Shown here piece by piece: positions 8,201 through 16,782 of a stretch of DNA of 64,000 nucleotides. Under the pieces are notes generated by a model that saw only the letters and a program-made list of their open reading frames with translations, was not told the origin of the DNA and made no database searches. Positions within the stretch are counted from its first letter, which is position 1. Each line of letters starts with the position of its first letter. This DNA comes from an uncultured Corynebacterium sp. (GTDB lineage Bacteria > Actinomycetota > Actinomycetes > Mycobacteriales > Mycobacteriaceae). The stretch covers positions 7,036-71,035 of the forward strand of contig NZ_CAMICL010000008.1 of the NCBI RefSeq assembly GCF_946221105.1, in the 5' to 3' direction. A program made the position numbers and the translations under genes.

Positions 8201-11200
8201 TCTGACAGCGTCTTCGAGCTGCTGTCTGGCCTGGCTGGTGTCGGTTCGGTCAGCGAGGCCGGCGACACGATTACTGAGATCCCGCAGATCGAGGCACCGA
8301 CCGAGGACGCGCCGTTTGGTGTGGCGCGCTCGTCGTTTACGCTGCCCGCTTCCCTCTTGGCATCGCACTCCGCGGTCACCGGCGGCGCTGTGGCCGACAA
8401 CGCTGTGGTGGGCACGCCAGACGTGCTGGTTGGCCCCTGCTGGCCGGCGATCTACGCAGCGCTGGGCTCCGGCAAGTTGGCTGACGGCACGCCGGTGATC
8501 GAAGGCCTGCTCAACGCCGTCCACCTGGATCACGTCATCGACCTGCGCGTCCCGCTTACCGAGCTTGCAGATGGCCGGCGCATCGACGTGACCTCCAAGT
8601 GCACCTCGATCGCTGAGTCCACCTCTGGCCGTATTGTCACCGTCGAGTTGGAGCTGCGCTCCGGCGACGAGGTTGTGGCAACCCAGATGCAGCGCTTTGC
8701 CATCCGTGGTCGCGCCACCGGTACTGCAACACCAGTCCCGGCACCGGCCTATGGTGGTGGCGCAGCAAGCGAGCAGGTTGAGCCGACCCTGCGTTCGTTC
8801 GTGGACCGCACCGTGGTGCGCGCACCGTCGGACATGACCCCGTTTGCTCTGGTCTCCGGCGACTACAACCCGATTCACACCTCCGCCAACGCAGCAGCCC
8901 TGGTCAACCTGGATGCGCCGCTGGTGCACGGCATGTGGCTATCCGCCACCGCACAGCACCTGGCTGCTGGCCACGGCCAGGTCATCGGCTGGACCTACTC
9001 CATGTACGGCATGGTGCAGCTTGACGACGATGTAGAGATCACCGTCGAGCGCGTCGGCCGCGTCGGCATCCAGCAGGCCCTTGAGGTGACCTGCCGCATC
9101 GCCGGCGACGTCGTCTCCCGTGGTCAGGCGCTTCTGGCCCAACCGCGCACCGCCTACGTCTACCCCGGCCAGGGCATTCAAACCCAGGGCATGGGCAACG
9201 GCGACCGTGCTGCTTCCGCTGCCGCGCGCGACGTGTGGCGCCGCGCTGACCGCCACACGCGTGAGACCCACGGGTTCTCCATCCAGCGCATTGTGGAGGA
9301 CAACCCGTCGCGCCTGGTCATCCGCGGTCTGGAGTTCAAACACCCGGATGGCGTCCTGCACCTGACCCAGTTCACGCAGGTGGCCATGGCCGTTGTCGCC
9401 TACGCGCAGACGCAGCGACTGAACGAGGCCGACACGTTGGCCTCCGGTGCGTACTTTGCGGGCCACTCGCTCGGTGAGTACACCGCGCTTGCAGCCCTGG
9501 GCAACATCTTTGACCTGGAAGCGGTCATCGACATCGTGTACTCGCGTGGCTCCGCCATGGGTTCCCTGGTGCCACGCGATGCGGAGGGCAACTCCGACTA
9601 CGGCATGGGCGCGCTGCGCCCGAACATGATCGGTGTCGGCCCGGAAGAGGTCGAAGCGTACGTCGCTGGTGTTGCGCAGGATTCCGGCGAGTTCTTGGAG
9701 ATTGTCAACTACAACATCAAGGGCCAGCAGTACTCCGTGGCGGGCACGAAGCGCGGCCTTGCCGCCCTGGAGCGCAAGGCTAACTCGGTTAATCCACGCG
9801 CCTACGTCACGGTTCCGGGCGTGGACGTTCCGTTCCACTCACGCGTGCTGCGCGAGGGTGTTGCAGACTTCGCCGAAAAGCTCGACGAGCACATGCCGGA
9901 AATCATCGACGTGGACACGCTGGTGGACCGCTACATTCCGAACTTGGTGGCCAAGCCGTTTGCGCTGACGCAAGAGTTCATCGACGCCGTCACCGACGAG
10001 GTCCCCTCCGAGCGCCTCAAGGGCATGACGCCGGAGAACACCGACCGCAACGCGCTCGCGCGCACGCTGCTCATCGAGTTGTTGGCGTGGCAGTTCGCGT
10101 CCCCTGTGCGCTGGATTGAAACCCAGGACTACCTGCTTGGTCGCGTCGACCAGGTCATCGAGGTCGGCCTTGCCTCTTCACCGACGCTGACCAACCTGGC
10201 AAAGCGCGAGATGGATGTCATCGGCATTCACGTGCCGGTTTTCAACGTTGAGGCAAGCCAGGACATCGTCATGCTCAACGACGTGGTTGCTGCGCCGGAG
10301 CCCGTGCTTGTCGACGACGCCCCGGCCGACACAGAAGCCGACTCGACCCCAGCGACCGAATCCGCCCCACAACCGGCAGCCGAGGCAGCACCCGCCGCAC
10401 CAGCAGAGTCAGCACCGGCAGAGCCAGTACCGGCTGCACCGGCATCCGGCGCGCCCGTGTCCGACCTTCCCTTCACCGCAGCCGATGCGATCACCGTCCT
10501 GTTCGCGCTGCAGAACAAGATCCGTCCCGAGCAGATCAACGATTCGGACACGATTGAGGAGCTCACCGGCGGGGTGTCGTCGCGACGCAACCAGCTGCTC
10601 ATGGACATGTCCGCCGAGCTCGGCGTGCCTGCCATCGACGGCGCAGCGGAGGCCGACGTGGCTACGCTGAACACGCGCGTGAACACCGCCGCACCGGGCT
10701 ACACCCCGTTCGGCGCTGTCCTGTCCGAGGCCGTGGGCACCCGCCTGCGCCAACTCTTCGGCAGCGCAGGCCTGAAGCCGGCGTTTGTCGGCGAGCACCT
10801 CGCGGCCGCGTGGGGCCTGCCCACGGCCTGGACCGCGCACGTCGAAGCTGAGATCTTGTTGGGCAGCCGCACTGAGGAATCGGTGCGTGGCGGTTCGCTC
10901 AACAGCCTGCCGCCGGCCACGACCAAGGCGGAGATCACCGCACTGATCGACCAGGCGGTACAAAACGTCGCCGCACGCTACGACGTTGCAGTCTCCCAGG
11001 CCACCAGCGGCGGTTCCTCCGGCGGCAGCGTGGTGGATTCGGCTGCACTCGACGCCTACAAGGACGAAGTCACCGACACCCTGGTGGCCACCGCCCGCAC
11101 GCTGCTAAACAAGCTCGGCATCGAAGAAGAGGTCGCGGAAATCCCCGCACCGGACACCACGATCGTGGAAACGATCGAGGCAGAACTCGGCTCCGGCTGG

Positions 11201-14200
11201 GTCAAGCAGGTCACCCCAGTCTTCGACGAGCGCAAAGCAGTGCTTTTCGACGACCGCTGGGCCCAAGCCCGCGAAGACCTCGCACGCGTCGCCCTCGGCG
11301 AGATCGACCTCGCACCACAGCGCTTCGCTGGCACAGGCTCCACCGTGGCAAAGCAGGCCGAGTGGTACGCCAAGCGCGTGGAAGGTGATCGTCGCAACGT
11401 ACTCGGCGAGATCGCAGCAGCCGCCATCGCCGACGCGAACGAGCCGTACGCAGACGACGTCGCCTTAGTCACCGGAGCCGCGCCAGGTTCCATCGCCACC
11501 GCAGTGGTGGAACGCCTGCTCGCAGGCGGTGCGACGGTCATCATGACCGCATCCAACGTCAGCCAGGCGCGCAAGGAATTCGCCCGCACCCTCTTCGCCG
11601 AGCACGCTTCCGTGGGCGCGCGCCTGTGGCTGGTGCCGACGAACCTGTCGTCCTACCGCGACATCGATGCACTCATAGACTGGATCGAGTCCGAGCAGAA
11701 GGAAACCGTCGGCAAGGACGTCAAGATCATCAAACCGGCACTCACCCCGACGCTTGCCTTCCCGTTCGCCGCACCTCCTGTGTCCGGCTCGCTCGCAGAG
11801 GTCGGTGGCAACGCCGAAACGCAGGCCCGCCTGCTGCTGTGGTCGGTCGAACGCACCATTGCCGGCCTGTCCGACCTGGCGCAGCGCGGCGATAACTTCC
11901 CTGCCGAGCGCGCTCACATCGTTCTGCCGGGCTCGCCGAACCGCGGCACGTTCGGTGGCGACGGCGCCTACGGCGAGGTCAAGGCAGCCTTCGACGCGAT
12001 TGTGAACAAGTGGTCTGCGGAAACCGGCTGGCCGGAAGGTGTCACCCTGGCGCAGGCCCGCATCGGCTGGGTTGCCGGCACGCACCTGATGGGCGGCAAC
12101 GACGGCCTCGTCCCGGCGGCACAGGCCGCAGGTATTCACGTGTGGAGCCCGGAGGAGATCTCCACGCAGCTGCTCGGCCTGGTCACCGAGGAATCCCGTG
12201 AGCAGGCGAAGCAGTCCCCGCTGGATCTCGACCTCACTGGCGGGCTCGAGGACGCAGGCGTGTCCATCGCCGATCTGGCGCGTAATGCACGTGTTGATGT
12301 GGCGGGCACGGAGTCGTCGACAAGCAATGGCACCACGGTGCGCGCACTGCCAAACGTCACTACCCCGCGCCAACCCACACCGGCGAGCGTGGGCGATGTC
12401 ACCTGCTCGCTGGACGACATGGTGGTTGTCGTCGGCATCGGCGAAGTATCCAGCTGGGGCTCCGGGCGCACCCGCCGCGAAGCCGAATACGGCATCGCGC
12501 GCACCGGCGAGGTCGACCTCACTGCAGCCGGCGTCCTCGAACTGGCGTGGATGATGGGCCTGATCACCTGGTCCGAAGACCCGAACCCGGCCTGGTACGA
12601 CGAAGATGGCGCGGAGGTTGCCGAAGAGGACATCTACGAGCGCTTCCGCGACGACGTCATCGCACGCAGCGGCATCCGCACGCTGACGGACAAGTACTTC
12701 CTCACCGACCAAGGCTCCATCGACCTTGAGCAGGTCTACCTCGACCGCGACATCACGTTTACCGTGACCACGGAAGAAGAAGCACTTGCATACGTGGAAG
12801 CCGACGGTGAGAAGACCACTATCCGCCAGATCGACGGCGAATGGAGCGTGACCCGCCACGCCGGTGCCCTGGCACACGTGCCGAAGAAGGCCACCTTGTC
12901 GCGCACCGTCGCTGGCCAGATGCCGGACGGGTTCGACCCGACCAAGTGGGGCATCCCCGCCCAGATGGCCGACGGCATGGACCGCATGGCCGCCTGGAAC
13001 CTGGTCACCGCCGTCGACGCGTTCATCAACGCCGGCTTCACTCCGGCAGAGCTCATGCAGAAGGTCCACCCGTCCTTCATCGCCACCACCCAAGGCACCG
13101 GTATTGGCGGCATGGAATCGCTGCACAAGGTGTTCGTCTCCCGCTTCATCGGCGAGGAACGCCAGACTGACATCCTGCAGGAAGCGCTACCCAACGTGGT
13201 GGCCGCCCACACCATGCAGGCGCTTGTCGGCGGCTACGGCTCCATGATCCACCCGGTCGGCGCGTGCGCCACCGCCGCAGTCAGCATCGAAGAAGCGGTG
13301 GACAAGATTGCGCTGGGCAAGGCCGACTTTGTCGTCGCCGGTGGTATCGACGACGTCCAGGTCGAATCCCTCCAGGGCTTCGGCGACATGAACGCCACCG
13401 CCGAAACCGCCAAGATGACGGCACAAGGTATCGACGGCCGCTTCATCTCACGCGCCAACGACCGTCGACGCGGCGGCTTCCTCGAAGCCGAAGGCGGCGG
13501 CACGGTCCTGCTCGCCCGCGGCACCCTCGCCGCCGAGCTCGGCCTGCCGGTGCTGGCAGTGGTCGCGTACGCCTCCAGCTTCGGCGACGGCGCACACACC
13601 TCCATCCCGGCACCAGGCCTCGGCGTGCTGGCGGCGGCCTGCGGCGGTACCGACTCGCCTCTCGCCCGTTCCCTGTCCTCGCTGGGGCTGACGCCTGACG
13701 ACGTCACCGTCTTGTCCAAGCACGACACCTCCACCAACGCCAACGATCCGAACGAATCCGAACTGCACTCCGTGCTGTGGCCGGCCGTTGGCCGCCACCC
13801 GGATGCACCGATGTACGTCATCTCGCAGAAGACCCTCACCGGTCACTCCAAGGCAGGTGCGGCGCTGCTGCAGACCGGCGGGCTTATCGACGTCCTGGCA
13901 ACCGGCGGCCTCCCGCCGAACGCCTCGCTGGACTGCGTCGACCCGCTCATCGAGTCGAAGGCAACCAACCTGGTGTGGCTGCGCTCCCCGCTCGCTCTCG
14001 GAGCCGGCAACGTGAAGGCGGCGGCCCTGACCTCGCTCGGTTTCGGCCACGTCGGCGCGCTCGTCGTGCTGGGCCACCCGGGTGTGTTCGAAGCCGCACT
14101 GACACGCGATGGCCGTGACGCCGACGCCTGGCGTGAGCGCGCCACCGAACGCCTCGCCCAGGGCGCAAGCCGACTCGAGGCCGGGATGATCGGCCGCGCC

Positions 14201-14323
14201 GACCTCTTCACCCAGGTGGAGAACCGCCGCTTCGCTGGTATCGACGACCACGCCGACGAGATCGCACTCCTGCTCAACCCCGATGCCCGTCTCAACGCCG
14301 ACGGCACGTACCCGACCGTTTAA
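5297..14323 (+). CDS. fas: Type I fatty acid synthase, single polypeptide
   Basis: A 3008-residue cytosolic megasynthase that makes acyl-CoAs from acetyl- and malonyl-CoA. Domains in order: acetyltransferase with GHSQG (Ser120); FMN enoyl reductase beginning near residue 380 (LGGMTPTSADG); hot-dog dehydratase near 1183 (SGDYNPIH ... HGMW); malonyl/palmitoyl transferase with GHSLGEY (Ser1391); Ala/Pro-rich linker around 1680-1720; ACP with GGVSS, where Ser1761 is the likely phosphopantetheine site; ketoreductase with TGAAPGSIA near 2060; ketosynthase with VGACATA (Cys2657), later followed by KHDTSTNANDPNE and KTLTGHSKAGAA carrying the two His. All domains look complete. Length fits corynebacterial FAS-IA. 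The start has AAGGA 8-12 nt upstream. The overlapping minus-strand ORFs are shadows. Confidence 0.98.
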   Translation: MNSTSFSSLKRPAILFPGQGSSWQQALADAAATPVARIRMEQLLNDAQSLTAAVARPLASVVPGVVQRIRDAMDADTSHEAIDALPAVSAPAILLSQIVAAEDLEQLGLDTTDALFAGHSQGILGAAALNRANGPQAAEKALAFAFIMGAAATNVYGGADSRSRMLSVRGLTPEQVGEFVVDTQAAPISVINGHRHVVLSGSPEALAQARKDIEAAASNYNAKLEVEYGGSEITPVFDSLDVAYLFHVDTNAPGVELAQQWADACGITFETTTPRELAQSILVDRFDFTETVRDLIAQGASHIFTFDTATATIATNLANGSGVAVLDASTAAKRDELARPGAELPQGVDYSAYAPRVIALPDGKTYTQTKFSSLTGLSPIILGGMTPTSADGEIVAAAANAGYWAELAGGGMYSEEEFGKHTANLKAFLQPGRTAQFNTMFFDRFLWNLQFGQTRMVPKARAAGAPFNGVCISAGIPDVDEATELFAQLHQDGFPYIALKPGTTQQIRNALAIAAANPDDQVILMVEDGHAGGHHSWVDLEDMLLETYPEIRAYDNAVLTVGGGVYSPERAAELITGRWSEKFGLPAMPVDGVFVGTVAMATKEAKATDSVKQLLVDTPGLPPENNGGWVGRGRGVAGVASSQSHLLADLHDLDNSFAKAARFIASLDIEEYPAHREEIIEALSKTAKPYFGDVETMTYAEWVERFIELADPFIDQTWNARFVALLQRIEARLNEADHGEIPTLFPDDVEISPRDGLSTLLQHYPQAREVVVSPRDAAWWIGLHYAYPKPMPWVPALDADLKSWFGKDTLWQAQDERYTADQVRIIPGPVAVAGITRKNEPVAQLLARFEDAATQMLIDDGATAESRFARRSDAADEAAYLRSCPTLVWHGHLMANPAYALDEDAFDVGATTNAAGEREWTIRIHADSAWDHLQDDQRPFYVREVNIPVEIPAGAGTGASPIVDGDRLSDSVFELLSGLAGVGSVSEAGDTITEIPQIEAPTEDAPFGVARSSFTLPASLLASHSAVTGGAVADNAVVGTPDVLVGPCWPAIYAALGSGKLADGTPVIEGLLNAVHLDHVIDLRVPLTELADGRRIDVTSKCTSIAESTSGRIVTVELELRSGDEVVATQMQRFAIRGRATGTATPVPAPAYGGGAASEQVEPTLRSFVDRTVVRAPSDMTPFALVSGDYNPIHTSANAAALVNLDAPLVHGMWLSATAQHLAAGHGQVIGWTYSMYGMVQLDDDVEITVERVGRVGIQQALEVTCRIAGDVVSRGQALLAQPRTAYVYPGQGIQTQGMGNGDRAASAAARDVWRRADRHTRETHGFSIQRIVEDNPSRLVIRGLEFKHPDGVLHLTQFTQVAMAVVAYAQTQRLNEADTLASGAYFAGHSLGEYTALAALGNIFDLEAVIDIVYSRGSAMGSLVPRDAEGNSDYGMGALRPNMIGVGPEEVEAYVAGVAQDSGEFLEIVNYNIKGQQYSVAGTKRGLAALERKANSVNPRAYVTVPGVDVPFHSRVLREGVADFAEKLDEHMPEIIDVDTLVDRYIPNLVAKPFALTQEFIDAVTDEVPSERLKGMTPENTDRNALARTLLIELLAWQFASPVRWIETQDYLLGRVDQVIEVGLASSPTLTNLAKREMDVIGIHVPVFNVEASQDIVMLNDVVAAPEPVLVDDAPADTEADSTPATESAPQPAAEAAPAAPAESAPAEPVPAAPASGAPVSDLPFTAADAITVLFALQNKIRPEQINDSDTIEELTGGVSSRRNQLLMDMSAELGVPAIDGAAEADVATLNTRVNTAAPGYTPFGAVLSEAVGTRLRQLFGSAGLKPAFVGEHLAAAWGLPTAWTAHVEAEILLGSRTEESVRGGSLNSLPPATTKAEITALIDQAVQNVAARYDVAVSQATSGGSSGGSVVDSAALDAYKDEVTDTLVATARTLLNKLGIEEEVAEIPAPDTTIVETIEAELGSGWVKQVTPVFDERKAVLFDDRWAQAREDLARVALGEIDLAPQRFAGTGSTVAKQAEWYAKRVEGDRRNVLGEIAAAAIADANEPYADDVALVTGAAPGSIATAVVERLLAGGATVIMTASNVSQARKEFARTLFAEHASVGARLWLVPTNLSSYRDIDALIDWIESEQKETVGKDVKIIKPALTPTLAFPFAAPPVSGSLAEVGGNAETQARLLLWSVERTIAGLSDLAQRGDNFPAERAHIVLPGSPNRGTFGGDGAYGEVKAAFDAIVNKWSAETGWPEGVTLAQARIGWVAGTHLMGGNDGLVPAAQAAGIHVWSPEEISTQLLGLVTEESREQAKQSPLDLDLTGGLEDAGVSIADLARNARVDVAGTESSTSNGTTVRALPNVTTPRQPTPASVGDVTCSLDDMVVVVGIGEVSSWGSGRTRREAEYGIARTGEVDLTAAGVLELAWMMGLITWSEDPNPAWYDEDGAEVAEEDIYERFRDDVIARSGIRTLTDKYFLTDQGSIDLEQVYLDRDITFTVTTEEEALAYVEADGEKTTIRQIDGEWSVTRHAGALAHVPKKATLSRTVAGQMPDGFDPTKWGIPAQMADGMDRMAAWNLVTAVDAFINAGFTPAELMQKVHPSFIATTQGTGIGGMESLHKVFVSRFIGEERQTDILQEALPNVVAAHTMQALVGGYGSMIHPVGACATAAVSIEEAVDKIALGKADFVVAGGIDDVQVESLQGFGDMNATAETAKMTAQGIDGRFISRANDRRRGGFLEAEGGGTVLLARGTLAAELGLPVLAVVAYASSFGDGAHTSIPAPGLGVLAAACGGTDSPLARSLSSLGLTPDDVTVLSKHDTSTNANDPNESELHSVLWPAVGRHPDAPMYVISQKTLTGHSKAGAALLQTGGLIDVLATGGLPPNASLDCVDPLIESKATNLVWLRSPLALGAGNVKAAALTSLGFGHVGALVVLGHPGVFEAALTRDGRDADAWRERATERLAQGASRLEAGMIGRADLFTQVENRRFAGIDDHADEIALLLNPDARLNADGTYPTV

Positions 14324-14334
14324 GGAGAGACACC

Positions 14335-14529
14335 ATGACACCACTGTTTCGTACCGACGACACGTCGCTGTCCCACGACGAACTGGCAGCACTGACCACC
14401 GTGCTCGCCGAGGCCCAAACCTGGCAGGCCACCTCCGCTACTGAGGCCGGCGCCGGTGCTGCCTACGAAGACAACGTGTTCGGCGATGCGTTCGGCCAGC
14501 AAACCATCGGCAACGTCACATACTTCTAG
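14335..14529 (+). CDS. Small protein between FAS and accBC, possible acyl-CoA carboxylase epsilon subunit
   Basis: This 64-residue ORF has AAGGAGAG just upstream and lies 11 bp after FAS and 14 bp before accBC, so it is part of the operon. Residues 12-27 (SHDELAALTTVLAEAQ) follow the pattern of the small epsilon subunits (AccE/PccE) that stabilise actinobacterial acyl-CoA carboxylases: a short acidic lead, (D/E)ELAAL, then an Ala-rich helix. The usual C-terminal W-x-(D/E)-P ending is absent; instead it ends DNVFGDAFGQQTIGNVTYF. Position between FAS and a carboxylase alpha subunit supports the role, but the assignment is inference. Confidence 0.6.
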   Translation: MTPLFRTDDTSLSHDELAALTTVLAEAQTWQATSATEAGAGAAYEDNVFGDAFGQQTIGNVTYF

Positions 14530-14543
14530 AAAGGACCGCACAT

Positions 14544-16343
14544 ATGCATGACTTTCCGTTCCGCAAGGTCCTCGTCGCCAACCGCAGCGAGATCGCGGTC
14601 CGTATCATCCGCGCAGCCCGCGACGCAGGCCTTGCCTCCGTGGCGATCTACGCCGACCCCGACAAGGACGCGCCGTATACCGAAATGGCGGATGAGGCGA
14701 TTGGGATCGGTGGCGAGACGTCGTCGCAAAGCTATCTGGATATCGACATAGTGCTCAAGGCTTGCCGCGACAGCGGTGCGGACGCCGTCCACCCCGGCTA
14801 CGGCTTTTTGGCGGAAAACGCCGAGTTCGCCCGGCGCGTCATCGACGAGGGGCTGACCTGGATCGGACCGCCGCCGCGGGCCATCGACGCGCTTGGCGAC
14901 AAGGTCACTGCCCGACGCATCGCTGAAGAGGTCGACGCCCCACTGGTGCCGGGCACAAAGGACCCGGTAGACAGCGCCGACGATGTGGTCGCATTCGCCG
15001 ACAACCACGGTCTACCGGTGGCTATCAAGGCGGCGTACGGTGGTGGCGGCCGCGGTATGAAGGTCGCCCGCACGCGTGGCGAGATCCGCGAACTGTTCGA
15101 GTCCGCCACCCGCGAAGCCAAAGCAGCGTTCGGCCGTGGCGAGTGCTTCGTGGAGCGCTACCTCGACCGCGCCCGCCACGTTGAAGCACAGGTGCTGGCG
15201 GATACGCACGGCAACGTCATCGTCGCTGGCACCCGCGACTGCTCCGTGCAGCGCAGGTTCCAAAAGCTCATCGAGGAAGCCCCCGCCCCATATCTCACCG
15301 ACGAGCAGCGCGAACGCATCCACGAGTCCGCTAAAGCGATTGCGAAGCAAGCAGGCTACGTGGGCGTTGGCACCGTGGAGTATCTCGTCGGAGCTGACGG
15401 GCTGATCTCCTTCCTTGAGGTCAACACCCGCCTCCAGGTCGAGCACCCCGTCACCGAAGAAACCACCGGCGTGGATCTTGTCATCGAGCAGTTCCGCATC
15501 GCCGCCGGCGAGCCGCTGCGTTTCGACGCCGATCTGGAGCCCACCGGCCACGCCTTCGAGTTCCGCATCACCGCCGAAGACGCTGGCACCAACTTCATGC
15601 CCATGCCCGGCACCGCCACCGCCTACATCGAACCCGCAGGCCCCGGCGTGCGCGTCGACTCCGGCATCCGCGCAGGCTCCACCATCGGCGGCCAGTTCGA
15701 CTCGATGTTGGCCAAACTCATCGTTCGCGGCGAAACACGCGACCAGGCCATCACCCGCGCCAAGCGCGCCCTCGCCGAATTCCGGGTCGAAGGCATGCCG
15801 ACCATCATCCCCTTCCATCAGCGCATGCTTGACGACGACGCCTTCACCGGCGACGCCTCCCAATTCGCCGTATACACCCGCTGGATCGAAGAGGAATGGG
15901 ACCCGGACGTCGCGCCCTACGAGTCCGACGGCGCTGGCGAAGACAGTGACCAGGATGAGGTGCGACGCCGCACCGTCTCCGTCGGGGTCAACGGCCGATC
16001 GATCGAGATCACTCTGCCGGAGACGTTGCTTCTCGGAGCCTCTGCTTTGACTCGCCGCGACCGCAAGCGCCGCTCCCGTAGCGGTGGATCGGGAGGCAAG
16101 GGTTCCGGCAATGGCGCAGCCAGCGCAGACACCCTGACCGCACCGATGCAGGGCACCGTGGTGAAGTCCGAAGTTACCGAAGGTGCTCGAGTCAAAGCCG
16201 GTGACATCGTGGTCATCCTCGAGGCCATGAAGATGGAAAACCCGGTCAAGGCTCACAAGAGCGGTGTTGTGAAGAACCTCGCGGTGGAGGCCGGCAGCCA
16301 TGTAGATAAGGGCGCGGCACTCCTCGACATCACCGACGAGTAG
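14544..16343 (+). CDS. accBC: Acyl-CoA carboxylase alpha subunit: biotin carboxylase plus biotin carrier domain
   Basis: Carboxylates its own biotin with ATP and bicarbonate, then hands the carboxyl group to the beta subunit. The 599 residues comprise an N-terminal biotin carboxylase (KVLVANRSEIAVRIIRA; ATP-grasp glycine loop AAYGGGGRGMK; EVNTRLQVEHPVTE), a low-complexity linker near 505-530 (RKRRSRSGGSGGKG), and a biotinyl domain with the EAMKMEN signature, the Lys being the biotin attachment site. Of two adjacent ATGs, 14544 is in frame and has GAAAGGA 8 nt upstream. It is the last gene of the operon and is followed by a strong hairpin. Biotin is made or matured by bioB nearby. Confidence 0.96.
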   Translation: MHDFPFRKVLVANRSEIAVRIIRAARDAGLASVAIYADPDKDAPYTEMADEAIGIGGETSSQSYLDIDIVLKACRDSGADAVHPGYGFLAENAEFARRVIDEGLTWIGPPPRAIDALGDKVTARRIAEEVDAPLVPGTKDPVDSADDVVAFADNHGLPVAIKAAYGGGGRGMKVARTRGEIRELFESATREAKAAFGRGECFVERYLDRARHVEAQVLADTHGNVIVAGTRDCSVQRRFQKLIEEAPAPYLTDEQRERIHESAKAIAKQAGYVGVGTVEYLVGADGLISFLEVNTRLQVEHPVTEETTGVDLVIEQFRIAAGEPLRFDADLEPTGHAFEFRITAEDAGTNFMPMPGTATAYIEPAGPGVRVDSGIRAGSTIGGQFDSMLAKLIVRGETRDQAITRAKRALAEFRVEGMPTIIPFHQRMLDDDAFTGDASQFAVYTRWIEEEWDPDVAPYESDGAGEDSDQDEVRRRTVSVGVNGRSIEITLPETLLLGASALTRRDRKRRSRSGGSGGKGSGNGAASADTLTAPMQGTVVKSEVTEGARVKAGDIVVILEAMKMENPVKAHKSGVVKNLAVEAGSHVDKGAALLDITDE

Positions 16344-16368
16344 TTTCTGTACTTTCCCGGGGATCGCA

Positions 16369-16404
16369 CCCGGCGCGTCAAAAATTGGGGTTTGACGCGC
16401 CGGG
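16369..16404 (+). terminator. Intrinsic terminator-like hairpin after accBC
   Basis: Perfect 14-bp stem (16369-16382 with 16391-16404), an 8-nt loop, followed by CTTTCC. It lacks a long T tract. Its right arm contains TTGACG, which serves as the -35 box of the next gene, so the terminator and the downstream promoter overlap. Confidence 0.75.
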
Positions 16405-16428
16405 CTTTCCAGTTCTATGGTTACCCAC
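16392..16428 (+). promoter_or_regulatory. Leaderless promoter of the GntR/ABC operon
   Basis: TTGACG (16392-16397), 18-bp spacer, TATGGT (16416-16421), then 7 nt to the ATG at 16429. This near-ideal arrangement argues that translation starts at 16429 and not at the in-frame ATG 16417 that lies inside the -10 box. Confidence 0.7.
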
Positions 16429-16782
16429 ATGAGTGGTAAACCCATATACCTACAGATAGCAGATGAGTTACGTGACCTCATCGGGGCAGGCACCCTCGCC
16501 CCCGGCGACCGTGTGCCGTCTACCAACGAGCTCTCCACCTACCACTCTGTCAATCCCACCACCTCCGCTAAAGCACTCACCGAACTGTTCAACGAGGGTC
16601 TGCTGGAGAAACGCCGCGGGCTCGGCATGTTCGTCTTGGAGAGTGCGCGTGATCAGGTGTTACGTACGCGTCGCGAAGCATTCGCCCGCGATTTTGTCCA
16701 ACCGTTTGTCCATGAGGCCAACCAACTCGGCATCACCACCGAGGAGCTGACGGCAATGATCGAAAAGGAGCGCGCCCAATGA
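16429..16782 (+). CDS. GntR family (YtrA-type) transcriptional regulator
   Basis: A 117-residue DNA-binding protein. The N-terminal winged helix-turn-helix is clear (KPIYLQIADELRDLI, GDRVPSTNELS, NPTTSAKALTELFNEGLLEKRRGLGMFV), and the C-terminal tail is only about 45 residues. That length is typical of the YtrA subfamily, which controls adjacent ABC-2 transporters and lacks a large effector domain. The start at 16429 follows from the promoter; ATG 16417 would add four residues. The gene overlaps the next by 4 bp (ATGA). It probably autoregulates the three-gene operon in response to cell-envelope stress or an antimicrobial, which is inference from the family. Confidence 0.88.
   Translation: MSGKPIYLQIADELRDLIGAGTLAPGDRVPSTNELSTYHSVNPTTSAKALTELFNEGLLEKRRGLGMFVLESARDQVLRTRREAFARDFVQPFVHEANQLGITTEELTAMIEKERAQ

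Noticed and set aside
11465..13126. 553-codon minus-strand open frame inside the FAS gene
   Set aside because: Lies entirely within the continuous FAS reading frame covering ketoreductase and ketosynthase domains.
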